Below are positions 1-5,163 of a stretch of 7,615 nt of DNA, in pieces. This DNA is from an uncultured Clostridia bacterium (GTDB taxonomy: Bacteria; Bacillota; Clostridia; TANB77; CAG-508): the NCBI GenBank assembly GCA_944388645.1, contig CALXJO010000047.1:1-7615 (forward strand). The letters run 5' to 3'. The notes under the pieces are model-generated. The model saw nothing but the letters and a program-made list of their open reading frames with translations, searched no databases and was not told the DNA's origin. The position numbers and the translations under genes were made by a program. How positions within the stretch are numbered: position 1 is the stretch's first letter; each line of letters opens with the position of its first letter.

Positions 1-785
1 TAACAATAATCTATTTTTTTAATATTAAATACACTTGCATCTGCTAAATCTAATGTTATTGCAAAATCACTACTTGCAACTTCTGCCTCTGTTCTTTGGT
101 CAAATAGCAAGTCTACAGATTTAAGTGCAACTTCAAATATGTTTTTAGGATCTGTGTTATTTGCAGAACTAAAGCGTATTGCTAGAACTTTATCTGCTCC
201 TAATTTTCTAACTTCATTTGCTGGCAAGTTATCTATTATACCACCATCAACAAATTTATGCTCTTTATACATTGTTGGAGCAAACATTGCAGGATAACTG
301 GCACTTGCTCTAACAGCTTTTCCTATTGTTATATCATTTATGTATTTATCTTTTGGAAAATCCTTGCTATTTTCTTGGTTAGTAAATACATATTTCTTAC
401 TATCTTTAATATCTACTGTTGGCATGACAATTGGCATCTGTAATTCTTTAAGATTTTTGTAGCCTTTTAATCTTGCACATTCATCCATTCCATTTTCTAT
501 AGCTTCTCCAGATAAAATTCCATAACCCATAAAGTTTTTAGTCATTCTAACATTAGCCCAATAATATTTAGGCTCTACTTTTAATATATCTTTAGAAAAG
601 TATTTAAATAATTTATACATTTCATCAGTTGTGTAGCCCATAGCATAAAATGTAGCAACTATACTTCCAATACTAGTTCCACCAATATAGCCTACTTCTA
701 TTCCATTTTCTTCTAGCGCTTTTATAACTCCTATATGGGCAGCTCCTCTAACACCACCGCCTGCTAAAGCCAAACCAATTTTCAT
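1..785 (-). CDS. Patatin-like phospholipase / serine hydrolase (RssA/NTE type), 3' end missing
   Basis: A minus-strand frame open from 785 to the left edge gives about 261 residues with no stop. It starts MKIGLALAGGGVRG, the patatin oxyanion-hole motif (G9-G10-G11-x-R13-G14). The nucleophile elbow G36-T37-S38-I39-G40 follows, and the second dyad residue is D180 in D180-G-G. These mark a Ser-Asp acyl hydrolase of the bacterial patatin family, which cleaves acyl chains from phospholipids or other lipids; the true substrate cannot be read from sequence. The last visible residues (ITLDLADAS, then FNIKKIDY) match the usual end of the core, so only a short tail is probably missing. It follows topB by 24 nt, so co-transcription is likely. 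A GGAAGG site lies 13 nt before the ATG at 785 and only 1 nt before an in-frame ATG at 797. I prefer 785 because family proteins begin right at the KIGLALxGGG strand, but 797 is possible. Confidence 0.92.
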   Translation of the reverse strand, partial: MKIGLALAGGGVRGAAHIGVIKALEENGIEVGYIGGTSIGSIVATFYAMGYTTDEMYKLFKYFSKDILKVEPKYYWANVRMTKNFMGYGILSGEAIENGMDECARLKGYKNLKELQMPIVMPTVDIKDSKKYVFTNQENSKDFPKDKYINDITIGKAVRASASYPAMFAPTMYKEHKFVDGGIIDNLPANEVRKLGADKVLAIRFSSANNTDPKNIFEVALKSVDLLFDQRTEAEVASSDFAITLDLADASVFNIKKIDYC

Positions 786-809
786 ATAAAATTTCATTCC
801 TTCCATACT

Positions 810-2777
810 TTAATATTTTATAACTAATTTATCAAATTTAGAATGAATATATTTTTCAAGCTTTTCCATAAATTCATCTGATTTAATCTGTTTTTTTGCC
901 ACCATATCCAATCCTTTTTCCCAACTCGCTGTAAGTTTTGGATTAAGCATATCTGGCATAGAATTGTTTACGATATCATATATTACCTCTCCTTTTTGAG
1001 TAGGAGTAATTATTTGGGTTTTACTATTTATTTGTATGTATTGAATTTTCTCTAATTTTTTTATAATTTCTGCTCTTGTAGCACTAGTTCCAATACCAGC
1101 ACCTTTTATCTGCTCTCTTAGCTCTTCATCTTCTATAAGCTTACCTGCATTTTCCATTGCAAGAATCATAGAACCAGAATTATATCTTGTTGGTGGATTT
1201 GTTTGAGCCTCTTTAGTTTCATAATTTATTACATCTACTGCTTGCCCTTTTTTTAACTTTGTTAATATTTCTAAATTATTTTGACTTTCTTGTTTAGAGT
1301 TTTCCACATTTTGTTCGTCTGTAGTGGATTTTTCTACTTCATTTTTTCCTCTTAAAACTTCTAAGTAACCTTGTTTTAAACAAACCTTACCACTTGAACT
1401 AAATTCTTCTTTATACTCTCCATTTTGTACTTCAATTGTAACAGATACTTTATTATATTCAGCAGGTGGATAAAATATTGTTAAAAATCTTTTAACAATT
1501 AATACATAAACATTTTTTTGTAAATCTGGTAAATTGTTATAGTTTTCAAATCCCTGTCCTGTTGGTATTATGGCATAATGGTCTGTTATTTTACTATCAT
1601 TTACATATTTTGTTTTAGTTAAATCTGTAGAATATTTTTCTTCTACCATTTTATGAATATAACCTTGAATTTCTTCATTCTTAAAGCCTTTAGCTAGTCC
1701 ATTTAAGTTTTTAGTAATTACTTTTGCAACTGCTGTAGAAATAACTCTTGCATCTGTTCTAGGATATGTAACTAACTTTTTTTCATATAAATTTTGTATA
1801 ATCTCTAAAGTTTCATCAGGTTTTATTTTAAATCTTTTTGTACATTCATTTTGTATTTCTGCTAAATTAAAAAGTAAAGGTGCATTTTCCTTTTGCTTAG
1901 ATTTTTTAATTTCTTTTACTACAGCTTTTTTATCTTGTAATTCTATGATAAAATCTCTTGCATCTTTTTCTTTCTTAAATCCTGTTTCATTATATAATTT
2001 TATAGAATCCTTTTTTGATGAATTATCTGTTACTTTCCATTCTGCACTAAAACTCTTATTTTCTTCTTTATTGCCAAATTCTCCGACTATTTTATAATAT
2101 GGAACTTTTACAAAATTTCTAATCTCTCTTTCTCTAGAAACCACCATTCCTAAAACACAAGTCATTACTCTACCAACAGAAATAGAAATTCTATCTTGGT
2201 CTAATTCCTTTGCAGCTCTTCTTCCATAAATTATAGTAAGTAATCTAGAAAAATTTATTCCTATTAGATAATCTTCCTTAGCTCTTAAATATGCACTATC
2301 TGATAAGCTGTCATATTCATCTAATTCTTTTGCTTCTCTAATCCCTCTTTTAATTTCTTCCTCTGTTTGAGAATCTATCCACACTCTTTTTTTATCTTTC
2401 CCATGAACTCCAATCATTTGGTCTACTAATCTATAAATGTACTCTCCTTCTCGCCCAGAGTCGGTTGCTACATATATTGTAGAAACATCTTCCCTTGTTA
2501 ATAATGATTTTATAATGTTGAACTGTTTTTCAACACTTGGAATTACTTCATATTTATACTCTTTAGGCATAAATGGTAATGTGTCTAATCTCCACATTTT
2601 TAATTTTTCATCATATTTTTCAGGATAAGACATAGTAACCAAATGTCCGACACACCATGTTATTATCCAGTCATTAGATTCTAAATATCCATTCTTTCTA
2701 GATGTGTTTATATTTAATACTTTAGCAAATTCCATTGCTACTGATGGTTTTTCCGTTATTAATAAATTCTTTGCCAT
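810..2777 (-). CDS. topB: DNA topoisomerase III (type IA)
   Basis: A 655-residue type IA topoisomerase, which relaxes negative supercoils and decatenates replication or recombination intermediates by passing a strand through a transient single-strand break. The N-terminal Toprim domain shows E9 in LLITEKPS and the acidic motif TDSGREGE (D106, E110, E112), in the form with Gly at the second acidic position. The active-site segment TYPRTD carries catalytic Tyr338 and Arg340. SVGRV (200-204) and a GIGTSATRAEII segment (561-571) are also typical. A polar linker at about 478-505 interrupts the body. The protein ends soon after the core and has no C-terminal Cys4 zinc ribbon; the length is close to E. 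coli TopB, which I recall as about 650 residues. The ATG at 2777 opens directly on the conserved MAKNLLITEKPS; its SD is weak (GGAAAAG, purine-rich). Patatin follows 24 nt downstream. Nothing nearby suggests a plasmid or conjugative element. Confidence 0.96.
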   Translation of the reverse strand: MAKNLLITEKPSVAMEFAKVLNINTSRKNGYLESNDWIITWCVGHLVTMSYPEKYDEKLKMWRLDTLPFMPKEYKYEVIPSVEKQFNIIKSLLTREDVSTIYVATDSGREGEYIYRLVDQMIGVHGKDKKRVWIDSQTEEEIKRGIREAKELDEYDSLSDSAYLRAKEDYLIGINFSRLLTIIYGRRAAKELDQDRISISVGRVMTCVLGMVVSREREIRNFVKVPYYKIVGEFGNKEENKSFSAEWKVTDNSSKKDSIKLYNETGFKKEKDARDFIIELQDKKAVVKEIKKSKQKENAPLLFNLAEIQNECTKRFKIKPDETLEIIQNLYEKKLVTYPRTDARVISTAVAKVITKNLNGLAKGFKNEEIQGYIHKMVEEKYSTDLTKTKYVNDSKITDHYAIIPTGQGFENYNNLPDLQKNVYVLIVKRFLTIFYPPAEYNKVSVTIEVQNGEYKEEFSSSGKVCLKQGYLEVLRGKNEVEKSTTDEQNVENSKQESQNNLEILTKLKKGQAVDVINYETKEAQTNPPTRYNSGSMILAMENAGKLIEDEELREQIKGAGIGTSATRAEIIKKLEKIQYIQINSKTQIITPTQKGEVIYDIVNNSMPDMLNPKLTASWEKGLDMVAKKQIKSDEFMEKLEKYIHSKFDKLVIKY

Positions 2778-2815
2778 AATCTTTTGCTCTTTTCCATTAA
2801 TTTTATATATTACAA

Positions 2816-2842
2816 TTTATAGCCAATTTAGATTTTGTTTAA
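2816..2842 (-). promoter_or_regulatory. Weak candidate promoter for topB
   Basis: On the minus strand a TATAAA (2816-2821) lies 15 nt from TTAAAC (2837-2842), about 40 nt upstream of the topB ATG. The spacing is short and the -35 poor, so this is only a candidate in AT-rich DNA. Its -35 end touches the outer edge of the long inverted repeat at 2842-2917. Confidence 0.22.
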
Positions 2843-2917
2843 GAAAATTTATATATTTTTGGAGAATTTTTCGTCTTCCCAGAAGCGATAAAATTCGAAA
2901 AAATATATAAATTTTTT
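2842..2917. repeat. Long imperfect inverted repeat (hairpin) between the DUF4163/DUF3298-like gene and topB
   Basis: The two arms pair over about 31 bp. An outer AT stem joins 2844-2860 to 2899-2915 (17 bp, extendable to 2842/2917 with a G-T pair). After a small internal loop (GGA against GA), GAATTTT (2864-2870) pairs with AAAATTC (2890-2896). TCG (2871-2873) pairs with CGA (2886-2888), then CTTC with GAAG closes a 3-nt CCA loop at 2879-2881. It starts about 34 nt after the stop of the upstream minus-strand gene, so it may end that transcript. However, neither strand has a clean U-tract right after the core stem, which is unlike a normal intrinsic terminator. A palindromic regulatory element or the remnant of a small mobile repeat are alternatives. 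The pairing is seen directly; the role is open. Confidence 0.7.
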
Positions 2918-2950
2918 ATATTAAACATTAAAAGATTGTGAATATTAATT

Positions 2951-3769
2951 TTAAATATCAATTATATCCATTTCTGATGTATAATCATTATTTCCATATG
3001 CAAATATTATATATAATTTTGAATCTGGTCCTATATAAAATGTGTCTATATTTTCTAGTTTATATATGTCACTATTTATATCTCTTTGGAATGTTTCATA
3101 GCCAGAAACTTGTATACTATTTGCCTCTCTTATCGCTTGTTGTATTATAATATTTATTTTATTAGATACCTCGCCAGTATCTGCTCCTCTTACATTTATT
3201 GCATCATAAATATTCACTTCTTGTCCAGTTACTAAGTTGTAGTTATAAGTCTGCACAATCGTTCTTTGTGGGTCTGAGCCTTCTTTTAATGTAGATTTTA
3301 TAATTAAAGATAATATATCTCCATTTACAAACCCTGTATATGTAACATTATAGATTATTATATAATCTTCATCATTTGCTAATACCTCTGTTGCCTTATC
3401 TGCAAATATAGTTTGTGTACTATTATTAAAATTTGACGCAGTTTCATTATTAATGTTTACTACTGGTAAATGAATATCTACCTCATATTTGTTCTCTTCT
3501 GTTCTTTGTATATCATATGCAGAATATACTATTTCTTTACTAGCATCAATTTTTTGAATTGTACTTGTATCAAAATTATTTAAATTAATTTGATTATTAA
3601 ATAAGTTATTAAAACTTCTTCTTAATTCTTCTTGTGATGCTTGATTTTCTAAAACTGTATTTGTGCTAGTATCATGAGAACTTAATTCAATTTGTTCATA
3701 TACTGCTGCAATAACTGCAAACACACAAAATGCAATTATTAATCCGAACATTAATTTTCTATATTTCAT
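2951..3769 (-). CDS. Membrane-anchored extracytoplasmic protein, DUF4163/DUF3298 (RsiV/PdaC-like) type
   Basis: A 272-residue protein with a short basic N-terminus (MKYRK) and one hydrophobic segment at about 7-24. There is no lipobox, so it is probably a signal anchor with the rest outside the membrane. An N/Q/S-rich spacer (about 30-75) precedes a beta-rich domain. Its pattern (YEVDIHLPVV at 95-104, an FVNGDILSLII strand at 147-157, TYNYNLVTGQEV at 174-185, then FYIGPDSKLYIIFAYG at 244-259) resembles the DUF4163 plus DUF3298 arrangement of the lysozyme-sensing anti-sigma factor RsiV and of PdaC-type deacetylases. There is no cytoplasmic anti-sigma domain and no deacetylase domain, so neither of those functions should be assigned. 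The start at 3769 has a good SD (AAAGG, 8 nt away) and a near-consensus promoter. The gene is divergent from the BofC-like gene and separated from topB by the inverted repeat. Family placement is by pattern memory and is moderate; the reading frame is secure. Confidence 0.8.
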   Translation of the reverse strand: MKYRKLMFGLIIAFCVFAVIAAVYEQIELSSHDTSTNTVLENQASQEELRRSFNNLFNNQINLNNFDTSTIQKIDASKEIVYSAYDIQRTEENKYEVDIHLPVVNINNETASNFNNSTQTIFADKATEVLANDEDYIIIYNVTYTGFVNGDILSLIIKSTLKEGSDPQRTIVQTYNYNLVTGQEVNIYDAINVRGADTGEVSNKINIIIQQAIREANSIQVSGYETFQRDINSDIYKLENIDTFYIGPDSKLYIIFAYGNNDYTSEMDIIDI

Positions 3770-3796
3770 ATTAAAAACCTTTCTCCCTACAAAAAT

Positions 3797-3825
3797 ATTA
3801 TAACATGAAGATTGCTAAATTTCAA
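3797..3825 (-). promoter_or_regulatory. Sigma-A-type promoter for the DUF4163/DUF3298-like gene
   Basis: On the minus strand TTGAAA (3820-3825) and a perfect TATAAT (3797-3802) are separated by exactly 17 nt. TGT directly precedes TATAAT, forming an extended -10 (TGnTATAAT). Transcription would start near 3790, leaving a 5' leader of about 20 nt with the SD GGGAGAAAGG. An inverted repeat CTAAAT-N7-ATTTAG (3815-3833) covers the -35 and could bind a regulator. Confidence 0.72.
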
Positions 3826-3844
3826 TTATTTAGGATTATAGATT

Positions 3845-3873
3845 GCATAAAAAAGTAAATTCTGGAAATACTA
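3845..3873 (+). promoter_or_regulatory. Candidate forespore-type (sigma-F/sigma-G) promoter for the BofC-like gene
   Basis: GCATA (3845-3849) fits the -35 of sigma-F/sigma-G promoters as known from Bacillus. GGAAATACTA (3864-3873) fits the sigma-F -10 pattern GGnnAnAnT. The overlapping AATACTA (3867-3873) differs from the sigma-G -10 CATACTA at one base, with a 17-nt spacer from GCATA; the sigma-F spacer would be 14, a little short. No equally good sigma-A promoter is seen before this gene. Chance matches are possible in AT-rich DNA, but Bacillus bofC is itself a forespore gene, which adds weight. Confidence 0.42.
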
Positions 3874-3897
3874 AAATTAAAGAATTGAGGGATTATT

Positions 3898-4500
3898 ATG
3901 AATAAGAAATTTTTAATTATTATTATTATTTCTTTTATAATTTTAGGTAGTATTACAGGTTTAGTAATTTATAATTTAACAAGTGAAAAAACTCCAAACA
4001 CTCCTGAAGTTGCATTAATGTCTGAAGAAAATAATACTGGAGTTACAGAAGAAGCAAATATTGTGAATAATATTAGTACAATAAGCACTAATTATAACGA
4101 AATTAGAGTTTCACCAAATGCAAGTCTAACATTTTATAAGTACTATAACACTTGTGGGCATACTACCAAAGAAAGAATTACTGCAACAGATAATTTGGTA
4201 AATCTTACAAAAGATGAACTCGCTAATGTTTATAGTGATTGGCAAATTAATAAATTCACAAGTTCAGAAATAGAACTATATAAAGAATTTGATGGAAGTT
4301 GTGGTGAGCATTACTTAGTAAAATCTACTAATGGTTATATTACAATTTATTTATTAAAAAGTGATAATTCTACGGAATTAAAAGAAACTACTGATATAGC
4401 TGTAAAATACTTATCTTTAGAAGATATGAATGAACTAGAAAATGGTGTTACATTATATGGTAAAGATTCCTTAAATGCATATATAGAAAATTTTGAATAA
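3898..4500 (+). CDS. Membrane-anchored BofC-like protein (BofC C-terminal domain)
   Basis: A 200-residue protein with an N-terminal hydrophobic anchor (about 5-26, Ile-rich, preceded by MNKK). A polar E/N/T-rich stalk (about 28-70) and a C-terminal domain (about 75-198) follow. The domain reads LTKDELANVYSDWQI (103-117), a strand IELYKEFDG (125-133), CGEHYLV (135-141), NGYITIYLL (145-153), ETTDIAVKYL (163-172) and an acidic end. This matches the pattern of the BofC C-terminal domain. In Bacillus subtilis BofC is secreted from the forespore and restrains the SpoIVB protease that signals sigma-K activation. Two cysteines in similar settings, C86 (CGHT) and C135 (CGEHY), could form a disulfide. 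The ATG has a good SD (GAGGG, 6 nt away) and a forespore-like promoter upstream. Whether it regulates a SpoIVB homologue here is inference; many clostridia carry BofC-like proteins of unknown role. Confidence 0.82.
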   Translation: MNKKFLIIIIISFIILGSITGLVIYNLTSEKTPNTPEVALMSEENNTGVTEEANIVNNISTISTNYNEIRVSPNASLTFYKYYNTCGHTTKERITATDNLVNLTKDELANVYSDWQINKFTSSEIELYKEFDGSCGEHYLVKSTNGYITIYLLKSDNSTELKETTDIAVKYLSLEDMNELENGVTLYGKDSLNAYIENFE

Positions 4501-4536
4501 TTTCGCCCATTAGGGACGCCCCTTTTTGGGCGAAAT
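4500..4536. terminator. GC-rich bidirectional hairpin between convergent genes
   Basis: A perfect 10-bp inverted repeat, ATTTCGCCCA (4500-4509) with TGGGCGAAAT (4527-4536), encloses an inner AGGG/CCCT stem (4512-4515 with 4520-4523) and a 4-nt ACGC loop. It begins on the last base of the BofC-like stop codon and ends one base before the stop codon of the convergent CDP-alcohol phosphatidyltransferase gene, so it fills the whole intergenic gap. A second, exclusive fold pairs CGCCC (4517-4521) with GGGCG (4528-4532). It probably stops transcription from both sides, though the T-tracts after it are poor (CTTATTTTCC on plus, TATTC on minus). Its GC content is far above its surroundings. Confidence 0.75.
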
Positions 4537-4537
4537 C

Positions 4538-5110
4538 TTATTTTCCTATTATTTCTTTGTTTTTTGTACTAAGTTCTTCTTTATTCATATAGCCTTTCTT
4601 AAAGAATTCTCTAAAGTACATTATTAGTGCAAATATTGTCATTGCTAATGCTAAATAATATATATACATATCAAAGTGTACTGATATATTAAAGTAGTGT
4701 ACAGCAAGTGAAGCTACTATTGCGATGTAAAATAGTACTGTTGCAAGTTTGCCATACCATCTACTAGATACTACTAATTGTTTACCATATAGGAATGATG
4801 CTCCTGCTATCATTACTGCTTCTTTTACAAATACTACTATTAACATCCAATATGGTATTATGCTTGTGTATGCTAAAGCAATTAATGTACAAATTTGTGT
4901 TGCTTTATCAGCAAGTGGGTCTATTAACTTGCCAAAGTTAGTTATGAAATTAAATTTACGAGCTATAAATCCATCTAAAACATCTGTTAATCCAGATATT
5001 GTTAAAAATATAAAAGCTGCTAAATAATTTCTTTCAAATATTGAAATGACTATAAATGGTATTAATACAAATCTACACATTGTTAATATATTTGGTACAT
5101 GTTTAAACAC
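4538..5110 (-). CDS. CDP-alcohol phosphatidyltransferase (PgsA or CMP-forming cardiolipin synthase type)
   Basis: An integral membrane enzyme that joins a CDP-activated lipid to an alcohol with release of CMP. The complete family signature D-x2-D-G-x2-A-R-x8-G-x3-D-x3-D is present (D43, D46, G47, A50, R51, G60, D64, D68 when counted from the GTG at 5110). Several hydrophobic segments span the rest, and the tail is short and charged. The likely product is phosphatidylglycerol phosphate (PgsA). However, the second half has KEAVMIAG and RWYGKLATVLFY where classical PgsA has an REFxxTGLR-like stretch, so a CMP-forming cardiolipin synthase or another alcohol acceptor is possible. A TTG at 5125 would add five residues, but it has no SD. 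The GTG at 5110 has GGGGG 8 nt upstream and gives 190 residues, so I prefer it. It lies 53 nt after the Clp ATPase gene with no terminator between, so the two are probably co-transcribed. Confidence 0.9.
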   Translation of the reverse strand: MFKHVPNILTMCRFVLIPFIVISIFERNYLAAFIFLTISGLTDVLDGFIARKFNFITNFGKLIDPLADKATQICTLIALAYTSIIPYWMLIVVFVKEAVMIAGASFLYGKQLVVSSRWYGKLATVLFYIAIVASLAVHYFNISVHFDMYIYYLALAMTIFALIMYFREFFKKGYMNKEELSTKNKEIIGK

Positions 5111-5118
5111 TTTTTCTT

Positions 5119-5123
5119 CCCCC
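5119..5123 (-). promoter_or_regulatory. SD that selects the GTG start of the CDP-alcohol phosphatidyltransferase
   Basis: On the minus strand GGGGGAAG sits 8 nt before GTG (5108-5110) and inside the codons that follow the longer TTG frame start at 5125. The TTG itself is preceded only by AT-rich sequence. A ribosome site at this place makes the TTG reading unlikely and moves the start five codons inward. Confidence 0.65.
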
Positions 5124-5163
5124 AATATTTCTATAAAATCTTCTATATTAAATATTACTTAGT

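Noticed and set aside
258..443. Plus-strand open frame of 61 codons
   Set aside because: It lies opposite the patatin gene, which has clear motifs on the minus strand. The translation is a Cys/Ile/Phe-rich shadow with no SD support.
2778..2950. Riboswitch or T-box leader before topB
   Set aside because: The hairpin has no conserved riboswitch or T-box motif. It seems to lie upstream of the candidate promoter, not inside the leader.
2938..3150. Plus-strand hydrophobic frame of 70 codons
   Set aside because: It is antisense to the DUF4163/DUF3298-like gene. The hydrophobic look comes from reading AT-rich sequence on the opposite strand.
4749..5027. Plus-strand open frame of 92 codons inside the phosphatidyltransferase
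   Set aside because: It is antisense to the catalytic core of a well-supported gene and has no recognisable features of its own.
5111..5125. TTG start for the CDP-alcohol phosphatidyltransferase
   Set aside because: There is no SD before the TTG, while a GGGGG site 8 nt before the GTG at 5110 lies downstream of it.
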